Virus record (IMG/VR): IMGVR_UViG_3300048065_001264
Coordinates: 1-64,000 of that record
DNA: 64,000 nucleotides
DNA from: a virus
Reading direction: 5' to 3' (one strand)
Shown here one piece after another: positions 25,120-33,131 of this stretch; within the stretch, counting starts at the first letter, position 1; every line of letters begins with the position of its first letter. Under the pieces are notes generated by a model, which worked only from the letters and a program-made list of their open reading frames with translations, had not been told where the DNA came from and made no database searches. Position numbers and translations under genes: made by a program.

Positions 25120-25935
25120 TTATATAATCTTACGATTTCCTAAAATGCGATCAAGTTTTTCAGCAAGAGTTACTTTTTTCCAATCCTCGGAGACTTTATA
25201 TGTTTTTCCGTCTACCTCAAATTCTGTGTCTCCATCTTCTTTTGCTTTAGTAACAGCTGCACCAAATGCATTTCCTTCTTCTACATCGTCTTCAACTTCT
25301 TCATTTGTAAGTTCACCTTCACCAGGGTCTTCACAATCTTTACAATCGGCTGCATCAACATGGTTTTCATTTTTACCAATGTCGGATGATTTTGATTGTT
25401 CTTTTACCTGATATGTTTTTCCATCTACTTCAAATTCAGAGTCACCGTCTTCTTTTGCTTTAGTAACAGCTGCTCCAAATGCGTTTCCTTCTTCTACATC
25501 GGAATCGTCACCTATAAACTCTTCGGTATCTTCACCTTCTTCAATAACTTTTTCTCTAAGTTGATATGTCTTGCCACCAACTTCAAATTCAGAGTCACCA
25601 TTTTCACGGGCTGCTTTGACAGCTGCACCAAATGCATTTCCTTCATCAATGGATTCTTCTTCAGAATCATCATCAGAGTCTTCTTGCTTTCCCTGTTTCT
25701 TAAGAATTGCTTTCTTTAATGGTTCTGGTAGTTTTTCTTGAGCAGCTGTTAACCCTTCTTCAACTGCTTCGTCTGAATCATCATCAGACTCTTCTTGCTT
25801 TCCCTGTTTCTTAAGAATTGCTTTCTTTAATGGTTCTGGTAGTTTTTCTTGAGCAGCTGTTAAACCTTCAAACAAACCAAGTTCTTCTGCTACTTCTTGA
25901 ATAATTTCTTTAAGTTCTGATTTTGTAATTTTCAT
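25120..25935 (-). CDS. Acidic repeat protein, probable second scaffold/core protein
   Basis: A 271-aa acidic protein built from repeats. It starts MKITKSELKEIIQEVAEELG, then has two copies (residues 24-54 and 61-91) of EGLTAAQEKLPEPLKKAI with an acidic tail. Three copies (98-126, 149-177, 220-248) of EGNAFGAAVTKAKEDGD with a FEVDGKTY strand follow. The last residues form a basic helix. Both units are familiar from marine T4-like head clusters. Position between protease and scaffold genes, acidity and repeated L/I-x-E sites suggest a core protein cleaved during maturation. A terminator follows directly at 25063-25094. A Shine-Dalgarno (AAGGA) precedes the ATG. Confidence 0.6.
   Translation of the reverse strand: MKITKSELKEIIQEVAEELGLFEGLTAAQEKLPEPLKKAILKKQGKQEESDDDSDEAVEEGLTAAQEKLPEPLKKAILKKQGKQEDSDDDSEEESIDEGNAFGAAVKAARENGDSEFEVGGKTYQLREKVIEEGEDTEEFIGDDSDVEEGNAFGAAVTKAKEDGDSEFEVDGKTYQVKEQSKSSDIGKNENHVDAADCKDCEDPGEGELTNEEVEDDVEEGNAFGAAVTKAKEDGDTEFEVDGKTYKVSEDWKKVTLAEKLDRILGNRKII
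25669..25757 (-). repeat. Direct repeat copy B (about 89 bp) in the acidic repeat gene
   Basis: Nearly identical (one or two mismatches seen) to 25780-25868, offset 111 bp (37 codons). It encodes the second EGLTAAQEKLPEPLKKAI unit. The nucleotide identity indicates a recent duplication. Confidence 0.85.
25780..25868 (-). repeat. Direct repeat copy A (about 89 bp) in the acidic repeat gene
   Basis: First copy of the near-identical direct repeat, offset 111 bp from 25669-25757. The third-position bases are almost all conserved. Confidence 0.85.
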
Positions 25936-25950
25936 GGTAAATTTATTTCC

Positions 25951-26676
25951 TTATAAAAACATTTGGTGTCCTGATACTATTCTTTGCATATTTTCAAATG
26001 CCGATCCTGTTTTAAATGATTTTTTTCCACATTTTGTTTCTGCCTCATTAACCGAATCTTGTGTAACTACTTTATTTTCAAAAAATCTTTGTGAAAGTAA
26101 TTTAGTTGTATACCCAAGTTCTGTCTCTGTCAAGTTTTCCATTTTCTTTTGACGACAGGCCTGTTTTACAAGATATTCAAACAATCTTGTAAATTGAGTT
26201 TTATCGTACATTTTATCTTGAATCTCATTTGTAATTTTTTCAAATATCATATTAGTTTTATCTCTACAAAAAGACTCATTTGTATAAATGAACTCAATTA
26301 AGTTTTCGGCATTTTCGGTATCCACCTCTGTGAGAACTTTATCGTTAGTTCCACATATACGTGAAAGTTGCTCTCTTGCCGACATATTAGTTTCCATCAA
26401 TTCTCCGTAAAATTCTGGATTAGGTTGAAATTCATACGATGTCCATTCATTTATATAATGTCCACCAAAGTGAGAAGTCTCCTCAAATTTAAATGATAAA
26501 TTGTTTTGAATTGCATATTCGTTTGCGTCTTGGATTGTCCCCTCACACACGCACTCTCGTTCAATTCCACGAAAACTTATATTTTTTTTAACAAGTTTAC
26601 CATGTACACTTGGTATAGTTTTTACTTTTTCAAGTAAAACTTTTGTAATAAAATTTTTAAGATTGCGTTTGTCCAT
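25951..26676 (-). CDS. Hypothetical head-cluster protein (241 aa)
   Basis: Counted from the ATG at 26676, which has GGAG about 9 nt upstream; the alternative ATG at 26691 has none. The 241-aa protein begins MDKRNLKNFITKVLLEKVK, again an amphipathic helix with an LLE site, and is otherwise unrecognised. It has several Cys residues (ECVCEG, QACRQ, TKCGKKS) and a mainly helical C-terminal half. It overlaps the previous gene by 20 bp and precedes the 271-aa repeat protein by 15 bp. Minor capsid or core component is the likely class. Confidence 0.5.
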   Translation of the reverse strand: MDKRNLKNFITKVLLEKVKTIPSVHGKLVKKNISFRGIERECVCEGTIQDANEYAIQNNLSFKFEETSHFGGHYINEWTSYEFQPNPEFYGELMETNMSAREQLSRICGTNDKVLTEVDTENAENLIEFIYTNESFCRDKTNMIFEKITNEIQDKMYDKTQFTRLFEYLVKQACRQKKMENLTETELGYTTKLLSQRFFENKVVTQDSVNEAETKCGKKSFKTGSAFENMQRIVSGHQMFL

Positions 26677-27121
26677 TTGTGATTTCTCCATTTATTTCAA
26701 AATATCTGTTTAATATATTTCCCATATCTTCGTATAAACTTTGCATTCTCTGTGTATATACTTGTCGTTCGTTTGCAGTTTTGTAAAACTCTTTGGCCAA
26801 TGTTTTAATTTCCTTTAAATTTCTTTTTACACTAATCGCATCAAACCAATCATCAGTTTCGTTTAATATATACTTTGATGCATTTTCAACGATATTACAA
26901 ATATCTTGTGCAACGTCCATATCCTTAGCCTCCAATGCAATAAACTTTTGATACTTTCCAAATTTAGAGATTTTTTCAGAAGCAATTTTCTTTTGTTCAG
27001 ATGTAAGACCTTCGTCTGAGAATCTATTAGTGTCTGCATTGAACTCATTTATTTGCTTTGCGTTTTCTTCTCGCAAAACTTCCAAAATTACTTTTTTAAT
27101 TTCTGTTTTACTAATACTCAT
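26657..27121 (-). CDS. Hypothetical head-cluster protein with candidate capsid-targeting N-terminus
   Basis: A 154-aa helical protein starting MSISKTEIKKVILEVLREEN. This helix resembles the starts of the 241-aa and 271-aa proteins downstream and contains a prohead-protease-type ILE site. The rest has no recognised domain. Its ATG overlaps the protease stop by 4 bp, so it is made with the protease. The combination suggests an internal head or core protein packaged into the prohead and trimmed, which is inference. Confidence 0.5.
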   Translation of the reverse strand: MSISKTEIKKVILEVLREENAKQINEFNADTNRFSDEGLTSEQKKIASEKISKFGKYQKFIALEAKDMDVAQDICNIVENASKYILNETDDWFDAISVKRNLKEIKTLAKEFYKTANERQVYTQRMQSLYEDMGNILNRYFEINGEITNGQTQS

Positions 27122-27750
27122 TTTCCGTCTCCGAATTCACCTAAGATTTCATGTATTATAGACTCCACCGCACAGAATTTTGTACAGACACGATTTTCTG
27201 ATGTGTTTATCTTAGATAAATCTACTGATTCATTTAAATTTACAGGTTCGAGAAATGCACCTCGTGTGGATGGGTTACTAACGAAATCAAATGCGACCAA
27301 TTCAAAGTCATCATTTACCAGTGTCGTTCCTTCATGTTCACGGGTTGTTCCCATTCCACGTGAACTTATTCCAAGTGTAATTCCACCCTTGAAAAGTTCT
27401 TTTAAAATATTACCAGCAGGAGTTCCAAGTATTTCTACATCACCCAAGAGATTATCACCTTCCCACCACATCTTTGTAACATTGTGACTTACATTTTGTA
27501 AATTGACTACACTACTCTCTGGATGATCTAACTCTCCCAATGCTCGTCTGTCGTTTATCATTTCTTGATATTTACCTGCCTCCCGTTCTAGCAAAGGACG
27601 AGAATACACTCTCCCATTTTGGTTCTGCTCGGTTGCTTTTTGCAAAATACCTCTTACCAATAGTTTACCTGAATTTTTTTCTATGCTTTCACTTATTTGT
27701 TCAGGACTAAACTCAAAGGGCATTGTAGATACTATTAATTTTTTTGCCAT
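27118..27750 (-). CDS. gp21: Prohead core protease
   Basis: A 210-aa protein matching the T4 gp21 type of serine protease. The catalytic His lies in LGELDHPE (H76) and the catalytic Ser in LGISSRGMG (S129 or S130). FVSNPSTRGAFLEP near residue 165 is the conserved 'dlV-nPs...af' strand. It cleaves scaffold, capsid and internal proteins after (L/I)-x-E once the prohead is complete. No Shine-Dalgarno is obvious before the ATG. The stop overlaps the next start by 4 bp (ATGA). Confidence is high from the paired catalytic motifs and location. Confidence 0.93.
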   Translation of the reverse strand: MAKKLIVSTMPFEFSPEQISESIEKNSGKLLVRGILQKATEQNQNGRVYSRPLLEREAGKYQEMINDRRALGELDHPESSVVNLQNVSHNVTKMWWEGDNLLGDVEILGTPAGNILKELFKGGITLGISSRGMGTTREHEGTTLVNDDFELVAFDFVSNPSTRGAFLEPVNLNESVDLSKINTSENRVCTKFCAVESIIHEILGEFGDGK

Positions 27751-27805
27751 ACTAATAGATAAGTATATATGTATCTGTATTTATTTCTATTTTTTCTATT
27801 ACAAG

Positions 27806-28723
27806 TTAAGTTAAACTTAATTTATAGTTTTTTATTAAATTTTCGTTTGAATTGTTAATCAAATTAACAAATCGTTCCACAACTTCATTCAAATCATGGA
27901 TACCTCCAAGTTCAAACACATAATTATCGGACTTTAAATAGAATTTCGTGTTCTCAAAAGTTAAATTGTAATTATCATTTTTAAAGTTCGAATTAAGTTC
28001 AAAACCAGTATCACTTATAATTGGTTTTTCTAAATTTAATAAATTGGTTTCATTTAACAATATTGTTAAATGGTTTACAATATCATTTATTTCGTCTGTT
28101 GGAACTTTTTCAGGTAAGTCGGTATGTTTTGTTTTAGCAAGTTTTTTTACATCTTTTTGTTTCATGTCACTTGCAATTTTTTTTATTTTATCAAACAACT
28201 CATCATCTATTTCAGATTTTTTTAAATCTCCGTTATTATAGGCATAAACCATACCAAATAATCTTTGTTGAGACTTGGACTGCGATTGTTCTTTTACAGA
28301 CTCGTTTGGTTCTTTTTTTGTATCAGTTTCTTCTTTTTCTGCTTCTTCCTTTTCTTTTTCTGCTTCTTCCTTTTCCTTTTCTGCTTCTTCCTTTTCTTCT
28401 TCTGCTTCGGCCTCTTTGTTATCAAGTTGCTGATCACCATCTCTGGTATCACCCATAGGAGTTATATTTAATTCAGAATCCGATACATTATCATCATCCA
28501 AGTCAATTCCCAGCTCAATCATTGCTATACCAAGTTTAGACTTTTTAAGCAACTCTTCAATTCCAATCCAATATGTTTCTGGAATTGTTTTTCCATCTTG
28601 GGTTTTTTTGAATTCAGCAACCGATGTTGCTAGATTTTTTAAATTTTTTTTAAAATTGATGAAAACAGGATTGTCTTCATCCAACTCTGTTATCGCATTT
28701 TCCTGTTTACAACTACACGTCAT
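27806..28723 (-). CDS. Acidic coiled-coil head-cluster protein
   Basis: Counted from the ATG at 28723 (305 aa), which has GGAG 8 nt upstream; a GTG at 28750 would overlap the previous gene by 38 bp and lacks a ribosome site. The N-terminus has MTCSC. Residues of about 105-140 are a tandem 7-residue repeat of the type EAEKEKE forming a highly charged helix. A middle basic segment contains SQQRLFGMVYAYNNG, a short motif I recall from marine phage head genes. It lies just upstream of the protease gene, where T4 has small core proteins, so a scaffold or core role is inferred. Confidence 0.55.
   Translation of the reverse strand: MTCSCKQENAITELDEDNPVFINFKKNLKNLATSVAEFKKTQDGKTIPETYWIGIEELLKKSKLGIAMIELGIDLDDDNVSDSELNITPMGDTRDGDQQLDNKEAEAEEEKEEAEKEKEEAEKEKEEAEKEETDTKKEPNESVKEQSQSKSQQRLFGMVYAYNNGDLKKSEIDDELFDKIKKIASDMKQKDVKKLAKTKHTDLPEKVPTDEINDIVNHLTILLNETNLLNLEKPIISDTGFELNSNFKNDNYNLTFENTKFYLKSDNYVFELGGIHDLNEVVERFVNLINNSNENLIKNYKLSLT
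28338..28407 (-). repeat. Tandem 21-bp coding repeat
   Basis: About three near-identical 21-bp units (plus-strand TCTGCTTCTTCCTTTTCTTTT) encode the heptad-like EAEKEKE tract of the acidic coiled-coil protein. Copy-number variation by slippage is likely. Confidence 0.75.
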
Positions 28724-29123
28724 TGCTAGACTCCAATAATTTACTAACACACCCTACATTCACACGCATAAGTGCTTGATTTAAACGCATAATTGACTTT
28801 TTGACTTCCATTATACATTCATTTAAACTTTCTAGTTCAACACTATTTAATAAATTTGATGTATTTAAGTTAAAATTAGCAGAATACTTACCCTCTATAT
28901 TCTTTTTTATTCTAAGAGTTACATCAACACTATTAATAGTTTGTTTCCACTCAGCACCCAATTTAGTTGCAACCCAACCACTCCCAAACAAATTAGCAAG
29001 TGCTTTGTTTTCAGTTAGACTCACATCTGAAATTTTTTTGGTTTTTGATTTTTTTCCTAAAAAATTAATTTTACTAAATAAACCAAAAGACGATTCAACT
29101 TCTTTTCTTTGGTAATTTTTCAT
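28713..29123 (-). CDS. Hypothetical head-cluster protein (136 aa)
   Basis: A 136-aa basic protein that I do not recognise. The N-terminal half is Lys/Ser-rich (KINFLGKKSKTKKISD). The C-terminal half alternates strands and helices (VDVTLRIKKNIEGKYSANFN, then a helix around IMEVKKSIMRLNQALMRV). The start context AAGGTAAAATG supplies a short-spaced Shine-Dalgarno just after the previous stop. It overlaps the following acidic protein by 11 bp. No function can be assigned beyond membership of the head gene group. Confidence 0.5.
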   Translation of the reverse strand: MKNYQRKEVESSFGLFSKINFLGKKSKTKKISDVSLTENKALANLFGSGWVATKLGAEWKQTINSVDVTLRIKKNIEGKYSANFNLNTSNLLNSVELESLNECIMEVKKSIMRLNQALMRVNVGCVSKLLESSNDV

Positions 29124-29124
29124 T

Positions 29125-29646
29125 TTACCTTATGTTTCTTAACTTTTCAGAAATCTTTTTCATTTTTAAATCTGCTTTATCCAAAAATCTGTTTGTAGTC
29201 CTCCAACAATTTTTGCTATTTATATTTGACTCTGTTTTAAATCTACCTGTAATACCCAATAATAAATTTATTTCATCAAGCATCTTATTTACTTTTCTTA
29301 CTGCCACACCGACTTTTTGAACATTTGACATATCAGGATGATCTCTGAATACATGGTATAAACTCTTTCCCTCTTTTATGGTGTTATTTTTAAAATTAGT
29401 TGTTGTTTTATAGTCGAACACTTCAGCGGTGTCTTTGATATTATCAGAATGTTCATCTTCATCATCATTTTTATTAAAAGCAAATGGTGTTTGATAACCA
29501 TCTATATTTGATGTTGTGTTTATTTCATCAACCTTTTCACAATCACATGGATCGTTTCCACAACTATCACAACACTCTTCTTCTAATATCTCTTCTAATT
29601 GCTTTCGTATTAAATTGCGTAACTTACTGAGATTATCGTTCTTCAT
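29125..29646 (-). CDS. Head-cluster protein with N-terminal Cys cluster
   Basis: A 173-aa protein from the ATG at 29646 (a TTG three codons earlier is less likely). The N-terminus LSKLRNLIRKQLEEILEEE is an amphipathic helix similar to those of neighbouring head-cluster proteins. It is followed by CCDSCGNDPCDC, a compact Cys cluster that may bind zinc. The C-terminal half is basic and helical. It overlaps the preceding gene by 14 bp and sits 1 bp before the next. Function is unknown; a minor head protein cleaved by the prohead protease is a possibility. Confidence 0.55.
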   Translation of the reverse strand: MKNDNLSKLRNLIRKQLEEILEEECCDSCGNDPCDCEKVDEINTTSNIDGYQTPFAFNKNDDEDEHSDNIKDTAEVFDYKTTTNFKNNTIKEGKSLYHVFRDHPDMSNVQKVGVAVRKVNKMLDEINLLLGITGRFKTESNINSKNCWRTTNRFLDKADLKMKKISEKLRNIR

Positions 29647-30493
29647 GCTTCTCAAGTTCCTTTATCAGTTCATAACTCATCAATAAAGTAGAAACTTGTG
29701 AATCTCTAACAACACGACCTTCTCTTATTTTGTCAAGTTGAGATATAACTTCATCTAATTTTATTTTTACAACTTCATCATCCACTACACTTGATGACAA
29801 TTTATTTATTTTTTCTTTTACAACTGGTATTTGATTATTAATATACTCTCTTAAACTATTTGTATTAGAAACATTGTTGATATAACTTTTAAGAAGTTTT
29901 TGTTGATCTTCATTTAAATCACTATACTTTTGATTGAATTTATCTACGAGTAATTTATATGTTATTAGTCTTAAATCTTCGGTGTGCTTTACGAAATTCT
30001 CAGTTTGCTCTTCTTTTGAAACTTTTTTATTGCATAGTCCTTCTATTACTGTGTTTTTTGAACTATGAATTTCTTTCGGATCACAATATGTATCTGCTTT
30101 TTCGTTTTCAAAGAGTTTGTATATACTTGCATAGGTCTTGTAATTACGAATTTTCGAACGCAAAAAGTCATTTATTGGATATGAATCTTTCATTTCTTTG
30201 ACTAACTCATATCTAAGTTTTGATAATTTTTTTGAATCAAGTTTACGGTGTGACTTGATAACAGCATCAATTAAACGTTCGGCATCAGGTAAATCACCAG
30301 CAGTTTCTTCAAGAAGTAATTGGTATAGTCTTTGCTCCTTTCCAAGTGAAGTATTTTCTGCGAAATATTTACGCATCAAATTATTTGCTTTTGATGTGGC
30401 ATTGTCGTCCAGAATATCAGCAGTAATCTGCCTTACAAGTAATTCGAAAAGAATTCCTGTATTCTTAAATTTGCTATGTTTTAGTTTTTTCAC
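29633..30493 (-). CDS. Conserved head-cluster protein (286 aa)
   Basis: A 286-aa, largely helical protein starting with GTG (MKKLKHSKFKNTGILFELLV). This N-terminus is a family I recall in marine T4-like phages, always beside portal and prohead genes and without known function. No catalytic or membrane motifs are visible. The C-terminal 90 residues resemble a coiled coil (VVKEKINKL, KIKLDEVISQLDKI). Two tandem ATATTTAT octamers lie 26 and 38 nt upstream of the GTG, and no Shine-Dalgarno is evident. Location suggests a role in prohead assembly or as an internal head protein. Confidence 0.6.
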   Translation of the reverse strand: MKKLKHSKFKNTGILFELLVRQITADILDDNATSKANNLMRKYFAENTSLGKEQRLYQLLLEETAGDLPDAERLIDAVIKSHRKLDSKKLSKLRYELVKEMKDSYPINDFLRSKIRNYKTYASIYKLFENEKADTYCDPKEIHSSKNTVIEGLCNKKVSKEEQTENFVKHTEDLRLITYKLLVDKFNQKYSDLNEDQQKLLKSYINNVSNTNSLREYINNQIPVVKEKINKLSSSVVDDEVVKIKLDEVISQLDKIREGRVVRDSQVSTLLMSYELIKELEKHEER

Positions 30494-30519
30494 GTGAATG
30501 TTAACAAATATATATGTTC

Positions 30520-30539
30520 ATAAATATAAGTATAAATAT
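30520..30539 (-). promoter_or_regulatory. Tandem ATATTTAT motifs before the 286-aa head gene
   Basis: Two copies, 30520-30527 and 30532-30539, spaced 12 bp apart, 26 and 38 nt before the GTG at 30493. There is no Shine-Dalgarno. Confidence 0.45.
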
Positions 30540-30567
30540 AATTTATCTTCTAATAATTCAAAAAAAT

Positions 30568-32457
30568 TTAAGAGTCTATCAAGTTATCCTCATTTAAAAA
30601 GTTTGATTCTGTATTATTTTTAGTTGAGTTTGCATCATTTTTGCTTTTATCTTTTACTACATTTTCAGTTTTCTCTACTAAAATTTTCTTTTCTTCACTA
30701 ATTTTTATTTGAGACTTCTTTGACTGCAAAAACTTGTTTAAGTTTTCAAAATCATGTTCTAGTTTCAATGGACTGTCTCCCCAATCACGACCACTCACTC
30801 GTCTTTCACCCGCACCAAGGGGGTCTCTTCCCATTGGTTTATTATCAGGATGGTCATACTTTTTATTAGCATTTTTTCGTTTCTTTTCTTCCTTTTTTCG
30901 TTTTTTTAATAACTCTTCTTTTTCTTGATCTGAAATATTATTATCAAACTCACCAAACCCCCACGAATCACCGTCAGACTCATCCCCATCAGGTTGTGCA
31001 TTAGGATCAGCGGGGTCAGCTCCCTCATTTTGAATAGTCTCAAGTCTGTAATATTCTTTTGCATCATTAACGAAATCTTCACGAACTCCTTTATATTCAT
31101 CTTCAGATAAACCAAATATTTTGTCATACACCCAATTTTTAGAAAACATTTTTGCATCAACCATATCACGAGCCGTGCTTAATTTTTCGGAAAGTATTCT
31201 TACTCGTTCCTCTTCAAATATTGTTGATGGATTTGTTAATTGCAATCCAAAATTAACTAAATTTGCATCGGTATAACCCTGTGAGTATAAATGTACAATT
31301 GCTATCTTAGTCAACTCACTTATTAAAATTCTTTGTACACGTTCAATTGTTCTTGCGAACCGTATATCTTCAGCTGCTAAAGTTGCCTTGCCTGTTATTC
31401 CTTCTTCGTATCCAAGAAATGCTTTTGGAATTTTAAGTGCAGCCATCATTTTATTTTTTACATACTCAATATCTTCTGTTCCGTCATATGTCATTGCACC
31501 TAAATTTTCAATACGAGTACCACTATCACCACCACGAACAGGCATAAAAAAGTCTTCTGTCATATTTTGTAGATTAAACTTCAAATTATAGTCACCTGTT
31601 TTTTCATCCACAAATGGAACTTTTTTCATTTTATTAATAACTTTTTGCATAAAGTTATCAACTTCATTTGGTGGAATATTACCAATATCAATATAAAACA
31701 TCCTTTTTTCAGGAGCCCTCATCACCCGATGAATTAGCATGGCATCTTCCATAAGTTGCAATTGCTTCCAAACTCTTCTTGCAGGTTCAATCATACTTTT
31801 ACCATAAGGTAAAAAATTACTATCCCCAAGCATTCTGAAGTGTGCTATTTCAAAGTTGTCGTAGTCTGCTCGTATTTCACCTTCCTGTTTAAAACATACA
31901 TACGAAGGATTTGTTGGGTCTAAATCTTCAACCCGTGTCATTTCATATGTAGAAATTGGTTTTACATTCATGATACCATAGTCTGGTTCAATCTCAAGAT
32001 GTAAATAAAAATCTCCATACTTGCACATATTACGAGTCCAACTCCACAAGTTAAACTCAATATTTAGAATGTCATAAAAAAGATTTTCCAATATACCTTT
32101 TATATTAGAATCTTCACTTGTTATTTTTAAAACTTCCCCAAATTCACTTCGTGTTGTGCACTCGTCTGAATAAATATCCAATGCACTTGCGATAATTGGA
32201 TCATTTTCCATGATGTCGTAATCACTAAATAACTCTAATCTATGCGTTTGATACCCAATGTTATTGTATTGACTTGTATAATCTGAATATAATGTATGCA
32301 TACGATTAAATCTATCACGCAATCTTGTATTTCGTTGAAAGTCATCGGTATCCGCAACTTTGAGTTTCCTACCCCCAACATTACGCACAATAACATTTGT
32401 GGAAAACATTTTACGTAAACCACTTACAAGTTTTTTATATTTGGAATCTTCAGCCAT
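30568..32457 (-). CDS. gp20: Portal vertex protein
   Basis: A 629-aa T4-type portal. Recognisable stretches are DYDIMENDPIIASALDIYSD (the conserved early portal motif), YGKSMIEPARRVWKQLQLME (stem/helix region), RMFYIDIGN, and GYEEGITGKATLAAEDIRFA near the clip-to-crown region. The C-terminal 130 residues are an acidic then basic, poorly conserved tail (about 480-629) longer than in T4 gp20 (524 aa). It forms the dodecameric ring for prohead initiation, packaging and neck attachment. The gene follows the lipoprotein gene by 47 bp. Confidence 0.93.
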   Translation of the reverse strand: MAEDSKYKKLVSGLRKMFSTNVIVRNVGGRKLKVADTDDFQRNTRLRDRFNRMHTLYSDYTSQYNNIGYQTHRLELFSDYDIMENDPIIASALDIYSDECTTRSEFGEVLKITSEDSNIKGILENLFYDILNIEFNLWSWTRNMCKYGDFYLHLEIEPDYGIMNVKPISTYEMTRVEDLDPTNPSYVCFKQEGEIRADYDNFEIAHFRMLGDSNFLPYGKSMIEPARRVWKQLQLMEDAMLIHRVMRAPEKRMFYIDIGNIPPNEVDNFMQKVINKMKKVPFVDEKTGDYNLKFNLQNMTEDFFMPVRGGDSGTRIENLGAMTYDGTEDIEYVKNKMMAALKIPKAFLGYEEGITGKATLAAEDIRFARTIERVQRILISELTKIAIVHLYSQGYTDANLVNFGLQLTNPSTIFEEERVRILSEKLSTARDMVDAKMFSKNWVYDKIFGLSEDEYKGVREDFVNDAKEYYRLETIQNEGADPADPNAQPDGDESDGDSWGFGEFDNNISDQEKEELLKKRKKEEKKRKNANKKYDHPDNKPMGRDPLGAGERRVSGRDWGDSPLKLEHDFENLNKFLQSKKSQIKISEEKKILVEKTENVVKDKSKNDANSTKNNTESNFLNEDNLIDS

Positions 32458-32504
32458 AACCCTTATACTATTTTATATATACATATATGTCAATCTAATA
32501 TATA

Positions 32505-33110
32505 TTACTTTAAATCACTCGCAGCTCCTATAATATCACCTCCGTCAAATCCTTGAAATGGGCCAAGTGGGTTGCGTTCTCTTTTTAATGTGTCAATATT
32601 TTTTTCTCCGGAATACAATACATATTCCACAGTATCATCCACTATTAATATTAATACACTTATTTTCCATCCAGTTGTGTGTACATTTTTTCTAAAGTTT
32701 AGTATATCTAAAATAACACTTCCTTCTCTTTGGTTTTTTATTCTTTCCAAATTTATTTCATATGCAAGTCCATTTTCTCTAGCCGCTAATGTTTTTAAAA
32801 CACCTGACGGAAGTTCTATTTTGTTAAATAATGTATATCTTGATGGACTATCTAATTTGAATTTACTCATTACATCAAGATAAGTAAGTCTTTTTACATT
32901 TGGAATATTTTCCAAGTCTAGTCCCATTTTTACTAAATCAGAATATTTAGTTTTTCCTACAATTATATTCTCAACTACCCCCTTAACTTGAGTATATGTT
33001 TCAAATGATGATTCGGTATATACCCCTTGGGTTGGTAATAATGATTGGGTTGCACAACCTCCGGTAAATAGTAATCCCATTGATATGAGTATATTTTGCG
33101 TTATCTTCAT
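32505..33110 (-). CDS. Predicted lipoprotein within the packaging/portal cluster
   Basis: A 201-aa protein with a type II signal peptide: short basic start, hydrophobic run ILISMGLLFTGG and Cys at residue 19. The -3 position is Thr, so the lipobox is non-ideal. The residue after Cys is Ala, which would favour outer-membrane sorting in Gram-negatives. The mature part contains IIVGKTKYSDLVKMG, weakly reminiscent of the 'i-x-G-x-T-x-x-e-v' helix of SmpA/BamE-like lipoproteins. A good Shine-Dalgarno (GGAG) precedes the ATG. It lies between terminase and portal genes. A membrane-associated role such as superinfection exclusion or envelope modification is possible but unproven. Confidence 0.65.
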   Translation of the reverse strand: MKITQNILISMGLLFTGGCATQSLLPTQGVYTESSFETYTQVKGVVENIIVGKTKYSDLVKMGLDLENIPNVKRLTYLDVMSKFKLDSPSRYTLFNKIELPSGVLKTLAARENGLAYEINLERIKNQREGSVILDILNFRKNVHTTGWKISVLILIVDDTVEYVLYSGEKNIDTLKRERNPLGPFQGFDGGDIIGAASDLK

Positions 33111-33131
33111 TTGTTTCTCCGTTTTATATTG

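Noticed and set aside
25120-25935. CRISPR-like array
   Set aside because: The repeats are coding, in frame, differ in period (111 bp and about 153-213 bp) and have no unique spacers of constant length.
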